This document shows, one piece after another, positions 16,916 to 25,092 of a stretch of 64,000 bases of DNA. A program made the translations under genes and the position numbers. The notes below the pieces were generated by a model. The model saw only the letters and a list, made by a program, of their open reading frames with translations, had not been told where the DNA came from and made no database searches. Every line of letters starts with the position of its first letter. Position 1 is the first letter of the stretch. This DNA comes from SAR202 cluster bacterium (lineage in GTDB: Bacteria; Chloroflexota; Dehalococcoidia; Lucifugimonadales; GCA-2712585): positions 1 through 64,000 of the forward strand of contig VGZZ01000008.1 in the NCBI GenBank assembly GCA_016872285.1, written 5' to 3'.

Positions 16916-18088
16916 ATGATAAAAAGCTTCGGCATCCTCTACGCCGGCCACATAGACTCCCAACACATCGGCTTCCAGGCCACCCCCGCCAACGAGCGGC
17001 GCTTCGACAACGCCGCCGTCGCCCGCGCCCTCACCGACGCCGCTGACATCGCCAAGCTCGCCGACCGCCTCGGCTACGACATCCTATGGATGGCCGAGCA
17101 CCACTTCCAGCGCGAAGGCTTTGAATGCATCCCCAACATCCTCATGCTCAGCGTCCACCTCGCCAGCCTCACCAAACGCGTTAAGTTCGGCTGCGCCTTC
17201 AACATCATCCCCATCTGGCACCCCCTCCGTCTCGCCGAGGACTACGCCGTCGCCGATATCCTCACCGGCGGCCGCGTCATCTTCGGCGTCGGTCGAGGCT
17301 ACCACACCCGTGAGGTCGAAACCCTCGGCGGACCCCTCCTGGATCAGGAAGCCAACCGCTCCATATTCGAAGAGTCCATTGAGCTTATCCTCAAGGCCTG
17401 GAACAACGACTCCTTCACCCACCAGGGCCGCCACTACCAGCTCCCTCCCCAGGTCCCCTACCGGGGCTATACCCTCCAGGACCTTACCCTGGTGCCGCGT
17501 CCCGTCCACCACCCCATTCAGGTGTGGCAGCCCATCGTCAGCGGCAGCGCCAGAGGCATCCAGTTCATGCACCAGCACGGCATCAAAGGCATGGTCAGCG
17601 GCGTCGATGACGACACCATCGACAAGACCTTCCGTTCCTTCCGAGATGTCGGCGCCCAGATGGGCAAAGACTTGGAGCTTGGACAAGACCTCTGCCTGGG
17701 GCTCCGCTTCTACCTGGCCGAATCCCAGGAGGAAGGCATTCAAAAAGCCCGCATCTTCCACGAAGAAGGCATGAAGTTCAGCGGCCCCCTGGGCTTCAGC
17801 CCCAACCTGACCGAAGACCAGCGTAAGGCCATCATCAACCCAAAGCTCTACGGCTCCGACTTCTTCCCCTCCCTGGAAGAAGAAGTGGCTGAAGGCGTTT
17901 GGACCTGCGGCCCAGCCAAAGACGCCATCGCCAAGCTCAAAGACATCGAAAGCAAGTACCCCGGCCTTGAGCACGTCCTCATCAACATCGGCGTCTCCAC
18001 CCATAAAAAAGTCTACATGGAGCAGCTGGAGCACTTCGCCGCCGAAGTCATGCCCGCCTTCATCAAGACCCCCTCCCACAGGCGCTAG
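16916..18088 (+). CDS. LLM-class flavin-dependent monooxygenase 2
   Basis: 390 residues from the ATG at 16916; the frame is open to a TTG at 16862, but that extension lacks family sequence. Luciferase-like TIM barrel: W-M-A-E-H-H-F-Q-R-E-G-F near 60-71, then I-L-T-G-G-R-V-I-F-G-V-G-R-G-Y near 115-130. Residues 17-40 carry a T-P-A-N-E-R-R-F-D insertion. The gene 5890-7131 encodes a distant paralog. It probably oxygenates an organic substrate with reduced flavin. The strand and close spacing after SDR 3 suggest related metabolism, but a composite repeat lies between. Confidence 0.88.
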   Translation: MIKSFGILYAGHIDSQHIGFQATPANERRFDNAAVARALTDAADIAKLADRLGYDILWMAEHHFQREGFECIPNILMLSVHLASLTKRVKFGCAFNIIPIWHPLRLAEDYAVADILTGGRVIFGVGRGYHTREVETLGGPLLDQEANRSIFEESIELILKAWNNDSFTHQGRHYQLPPQVPYRGYTLQDLTLVPRPVHHPIQVWQPIVSGSARGIQFMHQHGIKGMVSGVDDDTIDKTFRSFRDVGAQMGKDLELGQDLCLGLRFYLAESQEEGIQKARIFHEEGMKFSGPLGFSPNLTEDQRKAIINPKLYGSDFFPSLEEEVAEGVWTCGPAKDAIAKLKDIESKYPGLEHVLINIGVSTHKKVYMEQLEHFAAEVMPAFIKTPSHRR

Positions 18089-18656
18089 CCCCTCACCGCA
18101 TCCTCCCCTCTCCTTCACTCCGGCGTAATACCAAATCGGTAGAATAGAGGCGGGAATAAAGCTGCGGGATGTTGAGGAAGATAACCCAGCCTTGCATGGC
18201 CCCTTCCCGTCTTATCCTCTCCCCTTGAGGTGAGCGCCTTGATGCTATCTAAATCGCGAAATCTCCCCATCTTTAATTCCTATCCAATCTGGGAGGCTCA
18301 ATTCATCGGCCCCAATAGCATCGGGAGGGAGAGCTGGAGGGGGAGGTCGGGTGTCTCCTCAGGTTCTCCCCCTTCGGCCTGAAAGGCGAAGGGGGAGCTA
18401 GAGGGGGTTGTGGTTCCCATTTTTCTTTCCCTCTTCTCAGAAAGGAGAAGAGGGATTAAGGGTGATGAGGTCGTCGCGCTTATAATCAGAATTGTGTTAT
18501 CAATCAGGGGATGGTATCCCAATAATGACCAGGAATGAATTGCGCATCACTGGCGGCATGCCCATCCTCAACCACCACAACACACAACATTTTGCCTTCA
18601 TGCCCTCAGATTTGCTTAATTGTTAATAATTTTTTGTAGGAAAGTAACCTCTACTT
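18089..18656. repeat. long gap with composite repeat (copy A5, 18359-18520)
   Basis: No gene is seen. 18214-18245 holds the TCCTCTCCCCTTGAGGTGAGCG start piece. 18359-18470 is a composite element with module 1 CTCCCCCTTCG/CGAAGGGGGAG and module 2 CCCTCTTCTC-AGAAAG-GAGAAGAGGG. A detached tail AGGGGATGGTATCCC lies at 18506-18520, followed by ATGACCAGGAATG, which also follows copies near 10671 and 31397. Confidence 0.75.
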
Positions 18657-18665
18657 TGCTAGAAT
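18657..18665 (+). promoter_or_regulatory. extended -10 promoter of the response regulator gene
   Basis: TGC followed by TAGAAT forms an extended -10 element 41 nt before the GTG start. No good -35 box is seen; the upstream 40 bases are AT-rich. Confidence 0.4.
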
Positions 18666-18705
18666 CCCTTGTATCCTTTACCCCAGCGCGCGGGAGTGCC
18701 TTTGC

Positions 18706-19500
18706 GTGGAATCCAAAACCTCAAAAGGTAACATCCTCGTCGTCGAAGACGAGGCCACCATTCGCGAGCTTCTGGAAGCTATGCTGGAGCCTCAGAACTA
18801 CGCCGTCCGCACCGCTGGCGACGGCCAGGAAGGCCTCCGCGCCTTCTTCTCATGGAAGCCGGACCTCGTATTTCTGGACGTCATGATGCCCAAAATGGAC
18901 GGCTGGAAGCTCCTGGAGCGTATCCGCGAGGTCTCCGACGTACCCGTTATCATGCTCACCGCCCTCGGCATGGAGCACGAAAAAGTTCGCGGCCTCAAAG
19001 GCGGCGCCGACGACTATCTCACCAAGCCCGTCTCCCAGGGCGAGCTCCTAGCCCGCGTCGAAGCCGTCCTCCGCCGCAACAAAAAGGCCTCCTTCGTCGA
19101 AAGCTACCGCGACTCCCTTCTCCATCTCGACTTCGAGCGCCACATGGTCCTCAAAAGCGGCCAGGAAATCGACCTCTCCCCCACCGAGTTCCGCCTCCTC
19201 ACCACCCTCGTTAAGCACAAAGGCACCGTAATGAGCGTGGAGCGACTCCTGGACACCTGCTGGGAAGACGGCATCGGCCGCCCCGACAACGTCCGCGTCT
19301 ATGTCTCCTACCTCCGGCGCAAGCTCGGCAGCGACGTCAAAGGCCGCGACCTCATCGAAACCGTCCGCGAGTTCGGCTACCGCTACCGCCCCCCACGAAT
19401 AACCCCTTGCTGTCTGCCGCTCCCTTCCTGCTATCGACGCTTTCCTAAACGTCGCCTAAAGATGCTTAGCCATAGTGCTAAACAAGAATTGTCATTCTGA
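18706..19500 (+). CDS. OmpR/PhoB-family response regulator (orphan)
   Basis: 264 residues from GTG. The receiver domain (about 5-120) has the acidic pair E-D-E, phospho-acceptor Asp in V-F-L-D-V-M-M-P-K-M-D-G and the conserved Lys in L-T-K-P-V. The winged-helix DNA-binding domain (about 140-230) has L-S-P-T-E-F-R-L-L and R-V-Y-V-S-Y-L-R-R-K-L, ending E-F-G-Y-R-Y-R-P-P. No histidine kinase lies in the window. After the normal domain end the frame runs about 35 residues further (Cys/Arg/Pro-rich) and stops inside the intergenic repeat GTCATTCTGA, so this tail is probably non-native sequence captured after loss of the original stop. The codon use of the tail is unlike the rest. Confidence 0.88.
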   Translation: MESKTSKGNILVVEDEATIRELLEAMLEPQNYAVRTAGDGQEGLRAFFSWKPDLVFLDVMMPKMDGWKLLERIREVSDVPVIMLTALGMEHEKVRGLKGGADDYLTKPVSQGELLARVEAVLRRNKKASFVESYRDSLLHLDFERHMVLKSGQEIDLSPTEFRLLTTLVKHKGTVMSVERLLDTCWEDGIGRPDNVRVYVSYLRRKLGSDVKGRDLIETVREFGYRYRPPRITPCCLPLPSCYRRFPKRRLKMLSHSAKQELSF

Positions 19501-19544
19501 GCGAAGTCGCGATGTACTCGTCGTGACGTAGTCGAAGAATCTGT
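19490..19544. repeat. intergenic repeat, GTCATTCTGA type (copy 2)
   Basis: GTCATTCTGAGCGAAGTCG, then a short palindromic middle, then GTCGAAGAATCTGT. Its TGA supplies the stop codon of the response regulator gene. Confidence 0.8.
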
Positions 19545-19604
19545 GCCCTCTGCCAACCTCAATTAGCCGTCCAAGCAATTAACCTCGCCTCATTCCCTCT
19601 CCCC

Positions 19605-21128
19605 CTACCCCATCGCCGCCTCCCTCACCCACTCCCCCATCCGCTCCCCAATCATGAAACACGTCGCGTTCGGATTAACACTCACCACATCCGGCATAAT
19701 CGACGCGTCCGCCACCCTTAACCCCTCCAATCCGTGCACTTTCCCGTACTGGTCCACCACTGCCATCTCGTCCGACGAAGGCCCCATCTTGCACGTCCCC
19801 GCCGAATGATGCCCCGTCGTCACCGTCGACCTCATCCACGCATCCAGCTTCTCGTCCGACGCCAGTTCCGCCTCCGTCGGCGCCACTCGCCTCTCAAAAA
19901 TCCCCTTGAACGCCCCGCTCTCCGCCAGCTTCACGCTCAGCCTTACCCCCTCCCGCAGCCGCTCCCTGTCCCACGGCTCCTCCAGGTATTCGTACTCCAG
20001 TTCCGGCGTCGACGGCAGCTCCTTCGAGGCCAGCCGCAGCCTTCCCGCGCCCCGCGCCTTCTCCAGCGTCACGTTGAATCGAGTGTACGGCCTGCCATCT
20101 ATGACCCATCGATTGTCCGGGCTTATCGTCAGGTCTCCTGGCGTCTTGGACCCCTTGGCTGTGAACCTCAGGAACGCCTGCGTTATTACTGACGCCTTCG
20201 GCTCCTTCGATGCGTCCAAATACAACACCCACGCCACCGGATGGTTCCGCAGGTTCTGTCCCACCCCGGGCAAAATCTGCGTCGACTTTATCTTCAACCG
20301 CTTTAACTCCTCCTCCGGACCCACCCCTGACCTCATCAAGAGCATCGGCGACCCAAAAGCCCCGGCGCAGCATACAATCTGCCGTCCCTCTACCTGGAAA
20401 GTCTGCCCGCCGCTGTTCACCTCCACGCCCACCGCCCGCTTCCCCTTGAAAAGTATCCGGCTCGCCAGCGCGCCCCCGCGAATCGTCAGGTTCAGACGCT
20501 CCCTCGCCGCCGCCAGGTACGCGATGGCGCTGTTGACCCGCACGCCCTTGTAGTCGTTATGCGGGTACGGTCCCACTCCCCACGCTCCCGGCAAGTTCAT
20601 ATCGCGCCCGTCCGGAAACCCCGCCGACAGGCACGCCTTGTAAAACGCCCTGTTGTTAGGCAGCCACGTGCTCGGGGCCAGACGGCACACCGGCACCGGC
20701 CCGCTCTTGTTATGAAAGTCCCCGCCAAAGTCCACATCCTGCTCTGCCCTCAGGTAATACGGCAGCGCCTTCTGGTACGTCCACTCCGGATTACCTCTGG
20801 ATGCCCAATCGTCAAAGTCCTCCTGCGGCGCCCTCAAAAATATCGACCCGTTTATCGCGCTCGTCCCGCCGATGATCCGCCCCGACGGCATCAGCATCGG
20901 CTCCTTCTTATACCCGTTGGCCTTCGCCGCGTAGTTCCGAATATGCGGGCTCTCCTGCCCCGCCCTGTTCCCATACCCCGATAAAATATCCGCTGGCATC
21001 TCCGACGCGTCGGCAAAGTCCTGCCCCTCCTCCAGCAGCAGCACCGATATGTTCGGGTCCTCGGACACCCTCGACGCCACCACCGCCCCCGCCGTCCCGG
21101 ACCCTATAACAATCACATCGTACTTCAT
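19605..21128 (-). CDS. GMC family oxidoreductase 1
   Basis: 507 residues, FAD-dependent glucose-methanol-choline oxidoreductase. N-terminal ADP-binding G-S-G-T-A-G-A near 8-14 with L-L-L-E-E-G after it. The GMC signature block G-R-I-I-G-G-T-S-A-I-N-G lies near 83-94. The C-terminal active site has the base in G-H-H-S-A-G-T-C-K-M-G and the N-P-N-A-T motif before M-I-G-E-R. It oxidises an alcohol to aldehyde/ketone; the substrate is unknown. First of four tandem same-strand paralogs, each separated by 230-480 nt containing repeats, so probably separately transcribed. Confidence 0.92.
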   Translation of the reverse strand: MKYDVIVIGSGTAGAVVASRVSEDPNISVLLLEEGQDFADASEMPADILSGYGNRAGQESPHIRNYAAKANGYKKEPMLMPSGRIIGGTSAINGSIFLRAPQEDFDDWASRGNPEWTYQKALPYYLRAEQDVDFGGDFHNKSGPVPVCRLAPSTWLPNNRAFYKACLSAGFPDGRDMNLPGAWGVGPYPHNDYKGVRVNSAIAYLAAARERLNLTIRGGALASRILFKGKRAVGVEVNSGGQTFQVEGRQIVCCAGAFGSPMLLMRSGVGPEEELKRLKIKSTQILPGVGQNLRNHPVAWVLYLDASKEPKASVITQAFLRFTAKGSKTPGDLTISPDNRWVIDGRPYTRFNVTLEKARGAGRLRLASKELPSTPELEYEYLEEPWDRERLREGVRLSVKLAESGAFKGIFERRVAPTEAELASDEKLDAWMRSTVTTGHHSAGTCKMGPSSDEMAVVDQYGKVHGLEGLRVADASIMPDVVSVNPNATCFMIGERMGEWVREAAMG

Positions 21129-21224
21129 ACTCTTGTTACCCCCCCCAATTCTTTAAAGTGGCGTTTCCAAGGACAAGGTCGAGCGACGGACTTAGACCTG
21201 CCTAATAGGGCTTGGGTGTTCCAT

Positions 21225-21328
21225 CTGGTCCTCCCCCTTTCCTCGTGAGGAAAGGGGGAGATAGAGAGGGATTGGTGAAATTTTTCTCTTCCCCTTCCTG
21301 AAAGGAAGGGGTCAGGGGATGGTGGCTC
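21225..21328. repeat. composite double-hairpin repeat (copy A6, variant stems)
   Basis: Module 1 is lengthened: CTCCCCCTTTCCTC/GAGGAAAGGGGGAG. The linker is ATAGAGAGGGATTGG. Module 2 is CCCCTTCCT-GAA-AGGAAGGGG with the tail CAGGGGATGGTGGC. Both stems remain perfect despite changed bases. Confidence 0.8.
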
Positions 21329-21357
21329 CGATTGAAGAGACGCTCCGTCTTTCATGA

Positions 21358-22875
21358 TTACCTGAGCGCCTCCCGCACAAAATCAGCCCCCCTCTCCCCA
21401 ATCAAACAGCACGTCGCGTTAATATTCCCCCGCGCTATATGCGGCATCACCGACGAGTCAATCACCCACAACCCCTCCACCCCTCGCACCCGGCACCTCT
21501 GGTCCACCACCGACATCTCATCACTCCCCATCCTGCACGTCCCGCTGCTGTGGTAATACGACACAATCTCCCGCCTCAGCCACCCCTCCAGCGCCGCCTC
21601 CGACGCCAAGTCTCCATCCCCCGGCGCCAGCCGGCTCCCCATAATCCCCTTAAACGCCTTGTGCTTCGACAGCTCCACCGCCAGCCTCACCCCCTCTGCC
21701 AGCCGCTTCATATCCCTCTTGTCCGACAGCATCCCATAGTCCAGCCTCGGCGCCGCCTCTGCCTCCGACGATGTCAACGTCATCCTCCCCACGCTGTGCG
21801 GGTACTCCAGCGTCACCGCCACTCGATAGTACGACCTCCCATCAATCGTCGCCGGCTTGGACTCCAGCGTCATCGCCATATCGTTCGGCGCCTCCGACCC
21901 TGACGCCGTGTAGCGCAAAAACACCTCGTTGGTAATGTTGTACGTCGGCAGCCTGTCGTCGTTATGAAAACTGAGATACGCCGTCGCGTGGTTGTACAAG
22001 TTCTGCCCCACGCCCGGCGACTCCACCACCGCCTTCACCCCCAGCCTCCGCAGCTCCTCCGACGGCCCAATCCCCGACAGCATCAGCAGCCGCGGCGACT
22101 CGATGGCCCCCGCGCTTAGCACCACCTGCCGTCCCTCCACCTCAAACTCCTCCCCCCCGCTCACCGCCCGCACTCCCACCGCCCTCCCTCCCTTCACCAC
22201 TACCTTCGTCACCCTGGTCCCGCCTCGAATCGTCAGGTTCACACGATGCCGCGCCGGCTCCAAATAGCCAATGGCCGTGCTTATCCGCATCTCGCCCCTG
22301 CTGTTCACCGGATGCGGCCCAACGCCCGACGCGTCCGGCGCGTTCATATCCGGGCAGTCCGCGAACCCCCTGACCCTGCACGCCTCGTAAAACGCCTTCT
22401 CCATCGGCAGCATCTGTCCCAGCTTCGCCCGCCGAATAAATATCGGCCCCTCCTTCCCGTGATACTCCCCGCCGAATTCCAGGTCCGTTTCCATCCGACG
22501 CCAGTACGGCAGCACTTTGACATACGACCACTCGTCGTTCCCCTCCGCCGCCCACCTGTCGAAATCGTCCCGGTGTCCCCGAATAAACACGCCGCCGTTA
22601 ATCGCGCTCCCCCCTCCCAAAATCTTCCCCCTATACGTCCTCCTCTCCCCCCGCTGCTCCTTGGTATAAATCGCCGGGTAGCCCTCCATAAAAGGCGTGA
22701 CCACCCCCCGCAGGTTCAGGCACGATGTTGTCGCGTCCTCCGGGTACCTCTCCAACCCCCCGAAATCCGGCCCCTCCTCCAGCAGCAGCACCGATATGTT
22801 CGGGTCCTCGGCCACCCTCGACGCCACAATCCCCCCCGCCGCCCCGGAACCCACAACAATCACATCGTATTTCAT
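21358..22875 (-). CDS. GMC family oxidoreductase 2
   Basis: 505 residues. G-S-G-A-A-G-G near 8-14, L-L-L-E-E-G-P-D-F, then G-G-G-S-A-I-N-G-G near 86-94. The active-site base lies in Y-Y-H-S-S-G-T-C-R-M-G, and the N-I-N-A-T-C motif precedes L-I-G-E-R. A large FAD-enzyme alcohol oxidase/dehydrogenase of the choline-dehydrogenase type. N-terminus nearly identical to paralog 1 (M-K-Y-D-V-I-V), pointing to tandem duplication followed by divergence of the substrate domain (about 200-400). Confidence 0.92.
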   Translation of the reverse strand: MKYDVIVVGSGAAGGIVASRVAEDPNISVLLLEEGPDFGGLERYPEDATTSCLNLRGVVTPFMEGYPAIYTKEQRGERRTYRGKILGGGSAINGGVFIRGHRDDFDRWAAEGNDEWSYVKVLPYWRRMETDLEFGGEYHGKEGPIFIRRAKLGQMLPMEKAFYEACRVRGFADCPDMNAPDASGVGPHPVNSRGEMRISTAIGYLEPARHRVNLTIRGGTRVTKVVVKGGRAVGVRAVSGGEEFEVEGRQVVLSAGAIESPRLLMLSGIGPSEELRRLGVKAVVESPGVGQNLYNHATAYLSFHNDDRLPTYNITNEVFLRYTASGSEAPNDMAMTLESKPATIDGRSYYRVAVTLEYPHSVGRMTLTSSEAEAAPRLDYGMLSDKRDMKRLAEGVRLAVELSKHKAFKGIMGSRLAPGDGDLASEAALEGWLRREIVSYYHSSGTCRMGSDEMSVVDQRCRVRGVEGLWVIDSSVMPHIARGNINATCCLIGERGADFVREALR

Positions 22876-23295
22876 GCTCTTTTATTAACGCCCTTCCGAT
22901 TACTCAGTTAAAGGCACTGAGTCTAACAACAAAGAAACCGTATTGTCATTCTGAGCGAAGTCGGTACTCCGACGTAGTCGAAGAATCTGTTATCACGGCA
23001 GCCTCGCTTCCACCGAAAACGACCATGGTTAGTCCGCTTTTTTCACCTTCTCCCCCTTGATGGGAGAGGATTAAGGTGAGGGTGAAACCCTGGCTCCACG
23101 CTCCGTCCGCCAGGCTAAGCTACCCCGCACTAGCGTGGGAAAGGCGGGGCCTCCCCTCTGATCCCTTCCCCCCTTGAGGTCGAACGCCTTGATTCATATC
23201 GATATGAGGTCCCAATGTCCATCGTGGGGGGCTAGGATGAGGGGTCAGGGATGGATGGAGGGTCTAGAATAGCCCCCGCACCCTCGTCCCCTTCC
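22876..23295. repeat. gap with two intergenic repeats and degenerate sequence
   Basis: 22944-22990 is a GTCATTCTGA-type copy (GAGCGAAGTCGGTACTCCGA middle, ending CGAAGAATCTGT). 23047-23093 is a CCTTGATGGGAGAGGATTAAGG-type copy. About 23153-23245 resembles the CCCCCCTTGAGGTCGAACGCC start piece and a degenerate GGGATGG tail. No ORF is supported. Confidence 0.7.
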
Positions 23296-24813
23296 CTACC
23301 TCATCGTCCCCTTAACCAAATCCGCCGCCCTCTCCCCTATCATCACGCACGTCCCATATATCGCCGGCCTCGTAATCCCGGGCATTATCGACGCGTCCAC
23401 CACCCTGAGCCCCTCCATCCCCCTCACCCGGCACCACTGGTCCACCACCGCCTCATCTCCCGTCCCCATCCTGCACGTCCCGCAATAGTGCTGCGACGCC
23501 TTCACATTCAGCCGAATCCACTCCTCCAACGCCCCCTCCGACTCCAGGTCCCTAGGCCCCGGCGCCGTCAGCCCCGCAAACAACCCCTGGAACTCCGCGC
23601 GGCGCCTCATATCCACCGCCATCCTCACCCCCTCCCTCATCCGCCTCATGTCCTCCCCCTCCGACAGCGCCCGATAATGCAGCACCGGCGCAGCCTCTGG
23701 GTCCGACGACACCAGCTCGATATACCCCTCGCTCTTCGGCGACTGTAACCCCACCCCCAGCCGGGTGTGCGGCGCGCCGTCGATGTCATACCGCGCGTCC
23801 ACCGCCAGGCTCATATCCCCCTTCACCGCCGACCCTGACGATGTCCACCTCAAAATAACCTGGCTTATTAAAACATCCCGCCTCAGCCCCGGCCCGTTCT
23901 TAAACGCCACCGGCGCGCTCACATGGTTCATCAGGTGCCTTCCGACCCCCGGCAGGTCATGTCGCACCCTGATCCCCTTCGACTCCAAGACCTCCTTCGG
24001 CCCAATCCCCGAATGCATCAAAATAAACGGTGACCCTATCGCCCCCGCGCTCAGGATCACCTCTCCCGCCTCCACCACCGACACCTCCCTCCCCGACACC
24101 ACCTCCACTCCCACCGCCCTGCTCCCCTTCAAAACCACCCGCTGCGCCTTGCGGTTACCAATAATCGTCAAATTCTTGCGCTGCCTCGCCGGCCACAAAT
24201 ACGCCATCGACGTGTTCACCCTCAGCCCGTTCCTGTCCGCCACGCAGTGCGGCCCCACCCCCTCCACCGCCTCCGGCGAGTTCAAGTCCGCCCGCTCCGC
24301 GAACCCCTTCGCCAAGCACGCCTGGTAGAACGCCGACGCCACCGGCAGCATCTCCTCAAACCCCGCCCGGCGCACCGGCATCGGCCCGTCCCGCCCGTGA
24401 AACTCCCCTCCAAAGTCCTCGTCACACTCCATCCGCTTGAAATACGGCAGCACCTTCTCAAACGACCACTCGCTGTTCCCCAACGACGTCCACCCGTCAA
24501 AGTCCCCCGGCAGCCCCCTGAATAGCACCGCCCCGTTAATCGCGCTGGACCCGCCCACACATCGGCCCCGCATCACCGCGTCGGACAGCCCCTGCTCCTC
24601 ATTCACATACGCTGAACACCGCCAAACATACTCGCCCTGAAGCGTGGACAGCTTCCCATAAAAATGCTTCACGTCCCGCGGCGTAGCCTCCAGCGTCGGA
24701 TAGTCCGGCCCCTCCTCCAACACCAGCACCCTCACCCCTACGTCCTCCGACAGCCGCGCCGCCAGCGCCGCCCCTGACGCCCCCGCCCCCACTATCACGA
24801 CATCATATTTCAT
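23296..24813 (-). CDS. GMC family oxidoreductase 3 (altered active-site motif)
   Basis: 505 residues. G-A-G-A-S-G-A near 8-14 and G-G-S-S-A-I-N-G-A-V near 87-96 are normal. The first catalytic motif is kept as S-Q-H-Y-C-G-T-C-R-M-G. The second, N-x-N before T-C in the other three paralogs, reads A-I-Y-G-T-C here, so both asparagines are gone. In the GMC family this position (His or Asn) helps bind and activate the alcohol, so chemistry or substrate may differ. Otherwise full length and C-codon rich, with no sign of decay. Confidence 0.9.
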   Translation of the reverse strand: MKYDVVIVGAGASGAALAARLSEDVGVRVLVLEEGPDYPTLEATPRDVKHFYGKLSTLQGEYVWRCSAYVNEEQGLSDAVMRGRCVGGSSAINGAVLFRGLPGDFDGWTSLGNSEWSFEKVLPYFKRMECDEDFGGEFHGRDGPMPVRRAGFEEMLPVASAFYQACLAKGFAERADLNSPEAVEGVGPHCVADRNGLRVNTSMAYLWPARQRKNLTIIGNRKAQRVVLKGSRAVGVEVVSGREVSVVEAGEVILSAGAIGSPFILMHSGIGPKEVLESKGIRVRHDLPGVGRHLMNHVSAPVAFKNGPGLRRDVLISQVILRWTSSGSAVKGDMSLAVDARYDIDGAPHTRLGVGLQSPKSEGYIELVSSDPEAAPVLHYRALSEGEDMRRMREGVRMAVDMRRRAEFQGLFAGLTAPGPRDLESEGALEEWIRLNVKASQHYCGTCRMGTGDEAVVDQWCRVRGMEGLRVVDASIMPGITRPAIYGTCVMIGERAADLVKGTMR

Positions 24814-24889
24814 AGCTTTATCTCACCTGGCTGTCCCGACGGAATTGGTAGCGGCTCATTATAAGGCGGCTAATGCGCTTCTCCCATTC

Positions 24890-25018
24890 TGGTTCTCCCC
24901 CTTCGGCCTGGAAGGCGAAGGGGGAGTTAGACGCCGTCCTGAGTATGCCGAAGGAGGGGGTTGTGGTTTCTTATTTCTCTTCCCCTTCCAGCAGGAAGGG
25001 GTCAGGGGATGGTATCCC
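24890..25018. repeat. composite double-hairpin repeat (copy A7, interrupted linker)
   Basis: Module 1 CTCCCCCTTCG/CGAAGGGGGAG is intact. The linker is split by ACGCCGTCCTGAGTATGCC between TTAG and GAGGGGGTTGTGG. Module 2 CCCCTTCC-AGCA-GGAAGGGG is intact. The same insertion at the same place recurs at 31234 and 26779. Confidence 0.8.
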
Positions 25019-25092
25019 ATAGTGCTACTCAGGCATCTTCGCGAGTACCAGGAGTCAAAGATACCTCGGGGTTCCCAAGGGGGCCAGCCCCC

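Noticed and set aside
13568-18088. SDR-SDR-LLM as one operon
   Set aside because: The first SDR is on the other strand and repeats of 200-300 nt separate the rest.
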